Assembly (NCBI RefSeq): GCF_038725785.1
Contig: NZ_CP109796.1
Location: forward strand, 1,550,001-1,614,000
Direction: 5' to 3'
DNA from: Termitidicoccus mucosus
GTDB lineage: Bacteria > Verrucomicrobiota > Verrucomicrobiia > Opitutales > Opitutaceae
Length of the DNA stretch: 64,000 bases
Made by a program: the position numbers and the translations under genes. This document shows positions 35,757 through 45,783 of the stretch, piece by piece (the stretch's first letter is position 1; each line of letters begins with the position of its first letter). The notes beneath the pieces were generated by a model. It made no database searches. It worked only from the letters and a program-made list of their open reading frames with translations, and was not told the DNA's origin.

Positions 35757-38700
35757 TCAGAAGTCGGCTCTCAGGCTGAGGTTCATGACCATGCCGGAGG
35801 TGAAGTAGCCGCCGGTGCGGTCCATGATTTTGCGATCGTCGCCGACGTCGGTCATGTTGCGCCAGTCGAGGCTGGCCCGCCAGCGGCTGTTGAGCTTGTA
35901 GGTAAGGCTGAGGTCAAACCGCACGTAGGCGTTCTGCTCGGTGATTTCAAGGTAGGGGTCCGTCTTCACGCCTCGCGCAAAGTTGTCCACCCAGAAGGCG
36001 GCGATGCTGCCGCTGAATTTTCTGCCGTTGTAGGCGAGGCGGAGGGTGCCGCTGCGTTTTTGGATGCCGGACATGGGCACCGTCACCCAAGCCATGGGAC
36101 TGGCCTGGTATTCGGCTTTGGTCTGCGCGGTCAGGTTTCCGGCGGCGGGGGCGCGCATCGTGTGGCGGTAGGCCTCGATCGTGGGGTCGGCATAGGAGAA
36201 GGCACCGTAGAAGTTGAAATCGCGCAGGCTCTTGTGGATGATATCGAGACGCTGCCGGTAGGTGATTTCGAAGCCCTGGTTCTGGCCGCGGCCGCTGTTG
36301 TAATAATTGACGTTTCTCCAGATGCCGGTGCGCATCTGGACGGGAAAGTAGGCGATGTCGTCATAGTAGAACACATCCGTGTTGTCCACCATCTCGGGCA
36401 GGTCGGTAATCTCGAAAAATGTGGTCTCCTGGTGGATGTAATCCTTGATGTCCTGACGGTAGAGGGAGAGGCGGATTTCACCGTCCCTCGAGGTGGTGTA
36501 GTCGATGGAGACGTCGTATTTCACCGACCTTTGGGGCTGGAGGTTCGGATTGCCGGTCTCAAGGGTGCGACCGTTTTGATTGTAGGTGGTCTCGGCGGTT
36601 ATCTGGCTGAGCCTGGGACGCCCGATGCCCTGGGTGCGCGCGGCGCGGACGGTGAGGTTGCGGATGGGCGTCGTCCACTTGACCTGGATGTTCGGGAAGT
36701 ATTCGCCGTCGAAGGTATGGGAGTAGTGCGTGGTCGTGAAGAGGGCGGCGGTCTGGTCGGCGAGGTCATACATGCCGTAATAGGGATTGTCCACCTCGTC
36801 GAAGCGGATGAACTCGTGGGTGACGGGATCGCGCACGGGCACCAGATTTTTCTCGCGGGTGGGGTTGCGCTGGCTGTTCGGGTTGTCGGTGCTGTAGATG
36901 TTTTCGACGCTGGTGGAGGTGATGACCGAGCCGTCCACGTTCCGATTGGTTCTCATGCCGAGGAATTCCGGTTTCCTGCCGCTTATCTTGTAAACTTCAT
37001 AACGGATGCCGAGGTCAACGGACAGGGTGGGCACGGGCTGGAAGACGAGCCGGGCGTAGCCGGCGGTGGTGGACTCCGTGTTTTTCTTGTCGTTGCTCAT
37101 CACGGTGTAAGTCTGCACGTGCCCGCGGTCGTCATGTTGTTCCTGGGAGTAAAACGCGTCGGGGTTTGCCGCGTAGTAGTCGTTGACGAGATAGGGGCTG
37201 ACCCAGGTGGGGATGGGTGTGTCGAAGCCCCAGGAGTCCCTGAAATAGGGGTCGGAGAACTGGACGAGGCCGGGCTGCGCGGAGGTCCAGCCCGGCTCGG
37301 TGCTGCCGCCGGTCATCTTGTGGCTGCGCCAGTGCTTGGTTTGCGCGCGCGACTGCTCGCCGTAGCTGGCGCCGGCCGACAGGGCGACGGGGATGCTGTG
37401 GGAGGTGAAGGGGATGCGGATCGAGGTTGGGTATTCGACGCTGAACCTGGCTCCCAGTTTTTCATCCACGCCGTTGTTGAAGTCCTGGCTGAGGGTGAGC
37501 TCGCTGTAGTTGTCGAGGTTTTGGTAGCTGCGCGGGTCGGAGGGGAGGATGAGGGACTGGCCGTTGTGCGCGGTCTGGACAAGCCGGCCGGTGGCATTGC
37601 CAGCGAGGTCGAAGATGTTCATGCCGAGGCCGCGCGTGATGTAGGAGATATTGTAATTGTCATCCAGTCCGGGCTTGGTCTCGGCGCGGCTGTAATAGCC
37701 GTTGTAGTCGAATTTGAGCGAACCGAACTGGTGCTTGGCGCCGGCGTTGAAGGTGTAGGTGCGGGTGTCGGCGGCATTCACACTGTTGCTCATGCTGACC
37801 GAGACACCGTCGGGCGAAATCATGTTGTAGAGGTCCGAGCTTGGGTCGTGCGAGCCGGCGGTGACGCGCATGGAGCGATCATAGGCGCCCAGGCCGCGGT
37901 AGTCGTTGTAGGAGGTCTTCAAAAAGAAGGAGTGATTCGGACCCCAGGGCTCGTAGTCGAGGTTGAGCGAGATCATGCGGCTTTCCGTGCTGCCGCTCCT
38001 TTCGCGCCATTGCAGTGAATTCACCGTGCCCGTCGTGTCCTTGGTGACGACGTTGCCGGTCGTGGCCAGCGAGTGGGTGTCGTAGTTATAACCGCTGGGC
38101 ACGGTGTATTCGTTGTTGTAGCGGTAGCTGCGGGAAAAGCCCACGTCGAAGGCAATGGCGAAGAGATCGCTGAAGTTTTCGCTCCAGGAGAAGTTGAAGC
38201 CGGGCTGTATCTTGCGGTCGGGGGTGCGGCCGCCGCCGGGGGTCTTGTCGAAATTAAGCTCGGCGGTGTTGAGGCTGAGGTTGCTCGTGAACATCATGCG
38301 GCGGCCCTTCTGGCGGAGGGCGCTTTTGGTGACGATGTTGATCTGGCCGCCCATGGTGTTCGCGGGCTGGTCAACGGTGGGGGCGGCGTTGATCTCGATC
38401 TTCTCGATGTTCTGCATGGTGGCAGACTTGAGGTTGAAGCCGCGGCTCCCGGTGTCGCCGATGGAGGCGACCTCGTTGCCGTCGAGGGTGATGTTGGCGA
38501 ACTCGGGATCCATGCCGCGGATGCGCATGGAAGAGGCGTCCTCGCCGTCGTAATCGATGGTGATGCCGGGGAGATTTTTCATCAGCTCGCCGATGTTGTT
38601 GTCCACGACGTTGCCGAAGGAGTCGGCGGCAAAGACGGCTTTCTGGGTGATCGCCACGCGCTGCTCCTGCAAGGCGCGCGAGGAACCTTCGCGCTCGCCG

Positions 38701-39131
38701 GCGACAGTGAAGGCTTCGAGCAGGTAAACCTGCGCGGTCATGTCGAAGTCGGCGCCGATCGGACCGTCGGAGGTGACGACCACCTCCCGGCTCATGTCGT
38801 CGAGACCTGCGTAGCTGGCGGTGATGCGCACGGGGCCGGGGGAGAGGTTTTCGATGCGGTAGTAGCCGTTGGCGTCGGTGATGGCCTGGATGCTCGTGCC
38901 GGGGACGGTCACGACCGCGTTGGAGAGATACTGGCCGGTGGCCTTGTTGGAGATGCGACCCGTGATGGCGCCGTTGCCCTCCGGCCTCACCGCCTGCGCG
39001 GCGCCGGCACCGACGCAGGAGGACGAGAAACGCCAGCGTGGGCAGATACCAGAGGCCGGGCGCACCGCCACCGCCGCCGCCACTGCCGCCACCACCGCCC
39101 CCGACGTCGTCCGGATTGCCCGGGCTGGCAT
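35757..39131 (-). CDS. TonB-dependent receptor with carboxypeptidase-regulatory-like domain; 5' end merged with upstream gene
   Basis: This is an outer-membrane receptor, probably for glycan fragments given its neighbours. After RPEGNGAITGRISNKATGQY comes a CarboxypepD-regulatory-like domain (about residues 50-130) and the plug (VVDNNIGELMKNLPGITIDY, then SSMRIRGMDPEFANITLDGN). A long barrel ends VMNLSLRADF. The start is a problem. A good signal-peptide end (CVGAGAAQA) precedes the domain at about 39000, but its hydrophobic core (LPTLAFLVLL) lies in a different frame, which is the frame of the upstream giant protein. The only in-frame ATG, at 39131, reads through the neighbour's glycine run as Ala/Val-rich sequence. 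Either a frameshift or deletion broke the start, or expression needs frameshifting. The barrel itself is intact. Confidence 0.85.
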   Translation of the reverse strand: MPARAIRTTSGAVVAAVAAAVAVRPASGICPRWRFSSSCVGAGAAQAVRPEGNGAITGRISNKATGQYLSNAVVTVPGTSIQAITDANGYYRIENLSPGPVRITASYAGLDDMSREVVVTSDGPIGADFDMTAQVYLLEAFTVAGEREGSSRALQEQRVAITQKAVFAADSFGNVVDNNIGELMKNLPGITIDYDGEDASSMRIRGMDPEFANITLDGNEVASIGDTGSRGFNLKSATMQNIEKIEINAAPTVDQPANTMGGQINIVTKSALRQKGRRMMFTSNLSLNTAELNFDKTPGGGRTPDRKIQPGFNFSWSENFSDLFAIAFDVGFSRSYRYNNEYTVPSGYNYDTHSLATTGNVVTKDTTGTVNSLQWRERSGSTESRMISLNLDYEPWGPNHSFFLKTSYNDYRGLGAYDRSMRVTAGSHDPSSDLYNMISPDGVSVSMSNSVNAADTRTYTFNAGAKHQFGSLKFDYNGYYSRAETKPGLDDNYNISYITRGLGMNIFDLAGNATGRLVQTAHNGQSLILPSDPRSYQNLDNYSELTLSQDFNNGVDEKLGARFSVEYPTSIRIPFTSHSIPVALSAGASYGEQSRAQTKHWRSHKMTGGSTEPGWTSAQPGLVQFSDPYFRDSWGFDTPIPTWVSPYLVNDYYAANPDAFYSQEQHDDRGHVQTYTVMSNDKKNTESTTAGYARLVFQPVPTLSVDLGIRYEVYKISGRKPEFLGMRTNRNVDGSVITSTSVENIYSTDNPNSQRNPTREKNLVPVRDPVTHEFIRFDEVDNPYYGMYDLADQTAALFTTTHYSHTFDGEYFPNIQVKWTTPIRNLTVRAARTQGIGRPRLSQITAETTYNQNGRTLETGNPNLQPQRSVKYDVSIDYTTSRDGEIRLSLYRQDIKDYIHQETTFFEITDLPEMVDNTDVFYYDDIAYFPVQMRTGIWRNVNYYNSGRGQNQGFEITYRQRLDIIHKSLRDFNFYGAFSYADPTIEAYRHTMRAPAAGNLTAQTKAEYQASPMAWVTVPMSGIQKRSGTLRLAYNGRKFSGSIAAFWVDNFARGVKTDPYLEITEQNAYVRFDLSLTYKLNSRWRASLDWRNMTDVGDDRKIMDRTGGYFTSGMVMNLSLRADF

Positions 39132-42100
39132 CGGAGATTGAGAGATACGCGCGGGCGGAGCGGAAGCCGAGCGGGTTGGTGACGACGACCCGGTAGAAGG
39201 CCACGTCGGAAAGCCGCACGTCCTCGACGGTGAGCGAGGGCCCGGTCGCGCCGGGGATGATCTGCTCGTCCTTGTACCATTGGTAGGTGGGCAGCGGCCC
39301 GCCGGAGGCCATCACACTGAACGTCGCCGTGGCGCCGAGCGTCACGGGCTGGTCTTCCGGCGGCGTGACGATGGCCGGGCCGACTTGCAGCACGCGGATG
39401 GTGTGGTTGCCCGTGTCGAACACGTAGATTTCGCCGTTGGAATCAATCGTGAGGCCGCCCGGGGCGGTCAGCAGGGAATTGACGGCGTTGCCGTCCATGT
39501 TGCCGGAGAGTCCGGCCACGCCGGCGAAGGTGATGACGGCGCCGGTCTTCGGGTCCACGGAGCGGATGGTGTGGTTGCCCGTGTCAGCAACGTAGAGCAC
39601 GCCGGCGCTGTCAGCGGCCAGGCCCTCGGGCGTGTTGAAGCGGGCGGCGGCGGCGACGCCGTTCGCGCTGCCGGGCGCGCCGGGGACGCCGGCGAGGGTC
39701 GTGACGTCGCCGCTGGCGAGCACGATGTCGCGGATGGTGCTGTTGCCGGTATCGGCCACGTAGAGGCGGGCGCCGTCGACGCTGAGCGCGAGGCCCTTGG
39801 GCTGATTGAAGCCGGCGGCCGCTCCGGTGCCGTCGGCGGAACCAGCCGCGCCGGCGCCGGCGACGGTGGTCATGGACCCGGTGGCGGGATCGACCTTGCG
39901 GATGAGATGGTTGCCGGTGTCGGCCACGTAGAGATTGCCGGCGGCGTCGAGGGCGAGGCCGTGGGGGGCGTTGAGCGCGGGCGAGCCCGTGAGGGCGAGC
40001 GTGGTGACGGCGCCGGTGGCGGTGTCGATTTTCTTGATGACGCCGGAGGCGGTGTCGGCCACGTAGAGCGTCGTGCCCGCCGCGTCGATGACGAGGGAGG
40101 AGGGCTGGCCGAGGCCGGCGGCAAGGGTCGAAACCGTGCCGTCGAGCGCGATTTTGCGGATGCTGTTGTTGGCGGTGTCGGCGATGTAGAGGTTGCCGTG
40201 CCGGTCGGCGATGCCGCCGGCGGGGGCGTTGAAACGGGCGTCGGTGGCCGGGCCGTCGGCATCGCCGGACGTGCCGGCGGCGCCGGCGAGGGTGCCGAGC
40301 AAGGAGGCGGCGCTGATAGTAAAGCGGGCCTGCCTGGCGCCGGCACCGGTGATGTTGGTGGCGACGAGGGCCACGTCGTAGGCGCCGGCGGCCTGCGGCG
40401 TGCCGGTGATCTCGCCGCTGGCGCGGCTGACGTTGAGACCCTGCGGGATGTTGGTGACACCGTAGCCGGGCTTGTAGGCCGGATACATGTTGGAAGCGGT
40501 GATGACCGTGGTGAAAGGCACCCCGACCATGCCGAGGTATTCCGTGCCGCTCGTGACCACCGGCTCCGGCGGGTTGACCGTGATGGTCAGCGGGAGGGAG
40601 AACCTGCCGGTCCTGCCGTCGGCGCGGATGGTGCCCGTGACCAGCAGGGGCGCGGTGCCGGCGGTGGCGACGTTCGGGAAGGTGCCGGTGATGAGGCCGG
40701 TGGCGGCGTCGAGGGTGATATAATTCACCGCCGCGCCGGTGATGCTCAAGGGATCGGTGGTCTCATAGAAGGTCGAGCGCCAGTAGCCGGTCGGCTCGTT
40801 GGTGGCCGCAATCTGGTAGAAGAAGGGCCTGTGCTGGATGGCGATCGTGCCGCTCGGCGAGATGATGACCGGGGGCGGGAGCGTGACTTCCAGGTGCAGC
40901 GTCGCCGAGCCGGTGCCGGCGAGGTTGGAGGCGGTGACGGGAATGGCATAGTCGCCCAGCACCTCGGGAATGCCGGAGATGCGCCCGTCGGCATTGACCG
41001 TGACGCCGTTGGGCAGGCCGCTCGCGGTGAAACGGGTCGGGAGGTTGGTCGCAACAATCTGCACCGTCATCTGCCGGCTCCTGGTCGCGGCCACGGTGCC
41101 GGTCACAGGAGTGGCGTTGAATTGCGTGATCACCGGCACCGCCACCGGAAAGGCGGCGGGATAGATGATGACGGCCAGCTTCTTCACGATGTCGCCGCTG
41201 GCGTTGCCGAGGGTGACCTTGACCAGCGGGTAATGGTCGGGCGCCGGCACGCCGCCCGCATCCACATCGACATCATAGAAGCCCGCTTGGGTGGGAGTGC
41301 CGCCGATGAGGCCGGTGGCGGCGTTGAAGGTGAGGCCGGGGGGCAGGTCTTCCACGGTGATCTGCGTGGGCGAGGCGGGATCGCTGGTGGCCTCGATGGT
41401 GTAGGAGAAGGGCTGGCCGACCATCCCGTCCGCGCGGCTTGGGCCGGTGAATTTCGGCACCGGTATCGCGCCGCCGGTGACGGTGGCCTGGAGGCGGTTG
41501 CTGTCGACATACTCGAGCTGGACGTGGAGCAGCGGATCCTCGGGATACGTCCAGACGGGTTGCGGCCTGCCGGCGAACTCGTTTTCGCCGAAGAGCAGCG
41601 TGTAAACGCCGTTGGCAATCCTGCCGCTGCCGGTGACGACGGGGCGGACTTCGATGGCGCCGCCCTCGAACCGCACCAGGCCGCTGACGGACAGGCCGGC
41701 GAGGTCGCCGGTTTCCGGATCGGCATCGACCAGGAGCACCGCGCCGGCTTGGAAGGTGACGTTGGGCGCGACCGCGCCCGCGCCGCCGAAGGCCGCGCCG
41801 GGGTTGACCGTGATCGCCGCAGTGGAGTCCAGACTCGCGAAACGGCCCGTCTTGGTGAGGCGCAGCGCGCCGGCGGCGACCGTCGTGGGGAAGATGTAGT
41901 TGTGCGAGCCGGAGAGCGTGAGCATGCCCGCGCCCTCCTTGATGAGCTCGGCCTTGTTATACGTGGTGGCGGCGCCGACCGTCCAGTCGCCGATGGAGCC
42001 GGCGTAGTGGGTGTCGAGGTTTTTGCGCCCGATGCGGTAGATGCTGTTGGGCTTGCCGGTCGGGCCGTTCAGGCCGCCATTGAGCGCGGCGCCGGGACTG

Positions 42101-45100
42101 CCGCCGGCGAGCGCGCCGATGTAAACGGTGTTGCCGCCGGAGTTGGTCGTGGGGCGCATGTTGATGTTTTCCTCGATGGTGAGCGTCGTGTTGGCGAGGT
42201 TCGTGCCGAAGTTCCACGAGTTGGAGCTGGGCAGCGTGGCCTGGCCGCTGCCGCTAAGGATCAGCGTGCCGTTGAAATTCTCACCGTTATATACGTGGTA
42301 GGCGCTCTGGGCGTTCGTGTTCCTGAGCTCCAAGGTGCCGGAGCCTTCCAGGTTGCTGTTGAACGAGTAGGCGTAACGCAGGTCCATGAGCGCGTAGATG
42401 CCGCCCGGCACGACGAGGGAGTTTTCAAAATAAATCCTGGATCTGTTCAACGGGTCGAAGAGCAGCGAGCCGCCCTCGAATATCATCGCGCCGGTCCTGG
42501 GCGTACCGGTCTGCGCCTGGAAACCGTCGTCCACTTTGTAAACGCCGGAGACGATGCGGGTGACGCCGCCCCAGCCGCGGGCGTCGCGGGCGGCGATGCC
42601 CACGGTGCCCGTGCCTATCAGGCGCATCTCCCGCGTGCCGCTCACGCCAAAGGAGGCCGTGTCCGACACCTGAATCGTCAGCGCGGCCCCGGAGATGTTG
42701 AATGTCATCGAATTGGGCGCATAGGTGCCGCTCTCGATGATGATGCGCCGCCCTGCGGTCGAGGAGTCGTCGAAATACAAATCCTGTCCGTCCGTGTAGG
42801 CGGCGGGGGTGTTGCCCATCCTCCAGTTTTGCATGGGCGGGTCCCAAGTCGCGGTGCCCGTGACACCGGTCGTGCCCGACAGCCCGGCGGAGCCCGTCCA
42901 GACCAGCGCGCCGGCGGGCGCGTCGCCGTAGGTGACGATCTTGAGGGTGAAGGGGTAGCCCAGGCCCACGGCGTTTTCCGCGGCAAGCTCCATGTAAATC
43001 GTGCCGGGCGCGGACGGCGTGCCGGTGATCCGTCCGGTGTTTTCGTCGAACGTGAAGCCCGCGGGCACCTGGTTGGCATAGAATTTGGAGGCCGGCCGCG
43101 TCGTGGTGATCTGGTAATCCACCGACTGGCCCAGGCGCAGGACAACAATCGGCTCGCTGGTGATGCGCGGCTGCGGGATGTCGATCACCACTTCCAGCGG
43201 CGCCCAGCCGGTGCCGGCGTGGTTCTTTGCGCCCACGCTTCCCGTGGTGATGAGAAACGCCGTGTGCGTGGTCGTGATTACGCCCGTTGTCTTGTCGATG
43301 ACGAAGATGTCATCCGGGAACCCGCCCCAGTCGAACGACGTGGGGGTGTTGTCGGCCGTGATCTGGTAGCTGAACGGCGTGTCAATCATGCCCAGCGCAG
43401 TGGTCGGGCTGGTGATGACCGGCACGGCCCAGGCGGAGAGCGTGAGGCCGGCGGTGCCCGTGCCGAGCATGTTGGTGGCGCTGAGCGTGATGACGGTCGT
43501 GCCCGTGCCGGCGAGCGTGCCGCTGATGAGGCCGGTGGCCGGGTCGAGCGAAAGACCGGCGGGCAGCGGCGCCGCGCCGTAGCCCCATATCCGCGGATTG
43601 CTCGCCGTGATCTGGTAGTTGAACGCCACCGGCGCCGTGCCGCTGAGGTCAACCGTGCCGTTGGCGCTCGCCGCGCTGGTGATCACCGGGATTCCCGCCG
43701 GCGTCCGCTCGTCCATGGTAAGGACAAGCGTCCGCGTGTCGGCGCCGGCGCGGTTCACGGCCTTGATGGTGACGTTGGCCGTGCCGTAGAACGTGGTCAC
43801 GCCGCTGATCTCGCCCGTCCATGGGTCGAGGACAAGCCCCGCGGGCAGGCCCGTCGCCTCATAAGTCATCGCCCAGTTGTCCGCCGTGATGGTGTGGGAA
43901 AACGGAAGGCTCTCCGTGCCCGTGACGGCCAGCGCGCTGGTGATGACGGGCGCCTGAAGCGGGTCCATGGCGACTGTCGCCAGGTAATCGAGGTTATTCG
44001 CCGACCGGGCAAAGGTGACCGTGCCGGGAGGTCCCGAGTAGTCCCATGTTACGACCGGGTTGCCACTCACGCCGGCCGTTGTCCTGATGATCGGGTAAGT
44101 GCCGCTTTCCAGCACGGCGCCCCTGGGGATGATCGGCTTCACCGTGAGCGTGCCACCGAGGTTCACGCCGCCCGTGACATTGATGCCGGCCATCACGCCC
44201 GACACCTGGTCAACATCCACGAGCAGCGTCGCGCCGGCGGCGTAGGCCAGGCCGCGGGTGATCGTGCCGGAGCCGCCCATGCCGGCCGCGGCGGGGATTG
44301 TCATGATGCCCGGATTGCCGACCACCTGCCCGGTCACGCGAAGACCGCCCCCGAGCAGCCTGATTTCGCCGGTGAAGCTGTTGGCCGTCGAGCTCAAGGT
44401 CAGCATGCCGCCGCCGGTCTTCGTGAAACCGCCCGCGCCGCTGAGCATGGCGTCGATCGTGATGTCGTGCGCCACGCCGAATTCGTCGGCGGCGCGGATG
44501 ACGGCATTGTTTGTATTTGCGGCGGGCAACTGCATGATAAGCGCCCCCGACCCCGACAGGGTCCAGGACTCGTCGGCCCCGAGGGTGCCGCTCGTAAAGG
44601 TGACGAGCGCCGTGTTTATGCCGGGCACGTTTTTCACTATGCCGCCGGCGCCGATATAAAGGGCCGCGCTGCCGCTCATGGCGAATTGGATTGATCCCGA
44701 TGTCACAGTGGCCGATCCCGTCGTCGCGGCGGCAGGATCAAAACCAAAGTTGACTTTTGGGAACGTGGTGACGCCGCCGGCCAGCGTGAGATGGCTGACG
44801 GTGTTGTAGCTTCTTACCATCATCAGGCCATCCGTCCCCGTTGCGGTCAGGCGCCCGCCTGACACGTGCAATCTGCCGCCGCGACTGGTGGAGTTGCCGG
44901 TGCCGACGGCGAAAGTCCCCGTGACGAGGGTGTCGCCGCCCGAAACCGTCATGTTGCCCCACGAATTGCCACTGGCTATATAAACATTCTCCAGCGTTGA
45001 CGTGCCCCCGGTTATGATGAAGCCGGCGTTGATATTGCCGCCGTTGGTATTGCCGGTGTTGCGCTGCACGTTGACGGTGTCCGCGAAGAACTCGCCGCCA

Positions 45101-45783
45101 TTGACGCGGATTTCCACCGGGTTCGAGTCCTGGGTGCCTGTGCGAATTCCGGCCCCGAGAAATTTCGCGGTGCCGGAATTGACGATAAATTTGGCGGGGT
45201 TGTTTATGGTGCTTGGGGTCGAGCCATGGTTAAATTCCAAATAACCGCCATCGACGAGCAGCCGCGTGGTCTGGCCAAGTGTGAGGACCGTGCCTGTCAG
45301 GCTGCCACCGGGCGCGACGCTAATCACGTTGTTGGCATTGTTGTCGGTGTCGATGTTGACCGGCCCCCCGGCGTTCACCGGGCCGGCCAGCACAAGCGTG
45401 CCCAGGCCCCGCTTTGTGAGGCCGTTCGTGCCGATGGCCGGCAGGGCGAGCGTGGCGTTGGCCTCGGCGGGCAGGGTCACGGTTATGATGGAAGCACTGG
45501 CGGCCTCGAGCCCGAGCGTCCCCGCGCCTGTGATGAGCCAGCCGCCCGGATAATCGGTGTCGGTGTCGCCGAATGCCAGCGAGCCGACGGTGGCCGAAAC
45601 GCCGAGGTTTACGGTGACGGTGCCGGACACATCGAGTGTGTCGAATTTTGCGGCGCCACCCGCACCGTCGGCAATGACGCCGCCCTGCCAGTTGGCCGAA
45701 TCACCCCAGTTGCCGCCGGCCGGCTGCGTCCAAATGCCGTCGGCGGCGCGCGCGGAAAACGAAAAAAGCCCCAGCGGGAGCAA
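38371..45783 (-). CDS. Giant surface protein: autotransporter-type strands, Ig-like modules, NHL repeats, C-terminal anchor
   Basis: The frame spans 2,470 residues. A leader (LPLGLFSFSARAADGIW) is followed by autotransporter-associated strand repeats (GNWGDSANWQGG, AGTLGLEAAS and others) and many putative-Ig modules of the kind 'FSYQITADNTPTSFDWGG' and 'LPAGLSLDPATGLISGT'. From about 1824 to 2127 come NHL propeller repeats (NLYIADTANNSIRKIALDG, LYVADTGNHLIRKVDPATG). A final Ig domain has WYKDEQIIPGATGPSLTVED. The end GGGGGGSGGGGGG, APGLWYLPTLAFLVLL, RRCRRR near residue 2230-2260 is a sorting or anchor signal. After it ~210 residues are out-of-frame translation of the TonB-receptor gene, so the natural stop is lost. 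No ATG is available at the 5' end; TTG 45783 is provisional. It is probably adhesin- or surface-layer-like. Confidence 0.8.
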   Translation of the reverse strand: MLPLGLFSFSARAADGIWTQPAGGNWGDSANWQGGVIADGAGGAAKFDTLDVSGTVTVNLGVSATVGSLAFGDTDTDYPGGWLITGAGTLGLEAASASIITVTLPAEANATLALPAIGTNGLTKRGLGTLVLAGPVNAGGPVNIDTDNNANNVISVAPGGSLTGTVLTLGQTTRLLVDGGYLEFNHGSTPSTINNPAKFIVNSGTAKFLGAGIRTGTQDSNPVEIRVNGGEFFADTVNVQRNTGNTNGGNINAGFIITGGTSTLENVYIASGNSWGNMTVSGGDTLVTGTFAVGTGNSTSRGGRLHVSGGRLTATGTDGLMMVRSYNTVSHLTLAGGVTTFPKVNFGFDPAAATTGSATVTSGSIQFAMSGSAALYIGAGGIVKNVPGINTALVTFTSGTLGADESWTLSGSGALIMQLPAANTNNAVIRAADEFGVAHDITIDAMLSGAGGFTKTGGGMLTLSSTANSFTGEIRLLGGGLRVTGQVVGNPGIMTIPAAAGMGGSGTITRGLAYAAGATLLVDVDQVSGVMAGINVTGGVNLGGTLTVKPIIPRGAVLESGTYPIIRTTAGVSGNPVVTWDYSGPPGTVTFARSANNLDYLATVAMDPLQAPVITSALAVTGTESLPFSHTITADNWAMTYEATGLPAGLVLDPWTGEISGVTTFYGTANVTIKAVNRAGADTRTLVLTMDERTPAGIPVITSAASANGTVDLSGTAPVAFNYQITASNPRIWGYGAAPLPAGLSLDPATGLISGTLAGTGTTVITLSATNMLGTGTAGLTLSAWAVPVITSPTTALGMIDTPFSYQITADNTPTSFDWGGFPDDIFVIDKTTGVITTTHTAFLITTGSVGAKNHAGTGWAPLEVVIDIPQPRITSEPIVVLRLGQSVDYQITTTRPASKFYANQVPAGFTFDENTGRITGTPSAPGTIYMELAAENAVGLGYPFTLKIVTYGDAPAGALVWTGSAGLSGTTGVTGTATWDPPMQNWRMGNTPAAYTDGQDLYFDDSSTAGRRIIIESGTYAPNSMTFNISGAALTIQVSDTASFGVSGTREMRLIGTGTVGIAARDARGWGGVTRIVSGVYKVDDGFQAQTGTPRTGAMIFEGGSLLFDPLNRSRIYFENSLVVPGGIYALMDLRYAYSFNSNLEGSGTLELRNTNAQSAYHVYNGENFNGTLILSGSGQATLPSSNSWNFGTNLANTTLTIEENINMRPTTNSGGNTVYIGALAGGSPGAALNGGLNGPTGKPNSIYRIGRKNLDTHYAGSIGDWTVGAATTYNKAELIKEGAGMLTLSGSHNYIFPTTVAAGALRLTKTGRFASLDSTAAITVNPGAAFGGAGAVAPNVTFQAGAVLLVDADPETGDLAGLSVSGLVRFEGGAIEVRPVVTGSGRIANGVYTLLFGENEFAGRPQPVWTYPEDPLLHVQLEYVDSNRLQATVTGGAIPVPKFTGPSRADGMVGQPFSYTIEATSDPASPTQITVEDLPPGLTFNAATGLIGGTPTQAGFYDVDVDAGGVPAPDHYPLVKVTLGNASGDIVKKLAVIIYPAAFPVAVPVITQFNATPVTGTVAATRSRQMTVQIVATNLPTRFTASGLPNGVTVNADGRISGIPEVLGDYAIPVTASNLAGTGSATLHLEVTLPPPVIISPSGTIAIQHRPFFYQIAATNEPTGYWRSTFYETTDPLSITGAAVNYITLDAATGLITGTFPNVATAGTAPLLVTGTIRADGRTGRFSLPLTITVNPPEPVVTSGTEYLGMVGVPFTTVITASNMYPAYKPGYGVTNIPQGLNVSRASGEITGTPQAAGAYDVALVATNITGAGARQARFTISAASLLGTLAGAAGTSGDADGPATDARFNAPAGGIADRHGNLYIADTANNSIRKIALDGTVSTLAAGLGQPSSLVIDAAGTTLYVADTASGVIKKIDTATGAVTTLALTGSPALNAPHGLALDAAGNLYVADTGNHLIRKVDPATGSMTTVAGAGAAGSADGTGAAAGFNQPKGLALSVDGARLYVADTGNSTIRDIVLASGDVTTLAGVPGAPGSANGVAAAARFNTPEGLAADSAGVLYVADTGNHTIRSVDPKTGAVITFAGVAGLSGNMDGNAVNSLLTAPGGLTIDSNGEIYVFDTGNHTIRVLQVGPAIVTPPEDQPVTLGATATFSVMASGGPLPTYQWYKDEQIIPGATGPSLTVEDVRLSDVAFYRVVVTNPLGFRSARAYLSISDASPGNPDDVGGGGGGSGGGGGGAPGLWYLPTLAFLVLLRRCRRRAGGEAGGQRRHHGSHLQQGHRPVSLQRGRDRPRHEHPGHHRRQRLLPHRKPLPRPRAHHRQLRRSRRHEPGGGRHLRRSDRRRLRHDRAGLPARSLHCRRRARRFLARLAGAARGDHPESRLCRRLLRQRRGQQHRRADEKSPRHHHRLRRRGRLFHAHPRHGSRVRQHHPRRQRGRLHRRHREPRLQPQVCHHAEHREDRDQRRPHR

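Noticed and set aside
35736-38018. 760-codon open frame on the plus strand
   Set aside because: Antisense shadow of the TonB receptor gene.
39280-44694. 1,804-codon open frame on the plus strand
   Set aside because: It is the antisense of the giant surface protein; Gly/Arg/Val/Asp-rich without domains, typical shadow in GC-rich DNA.
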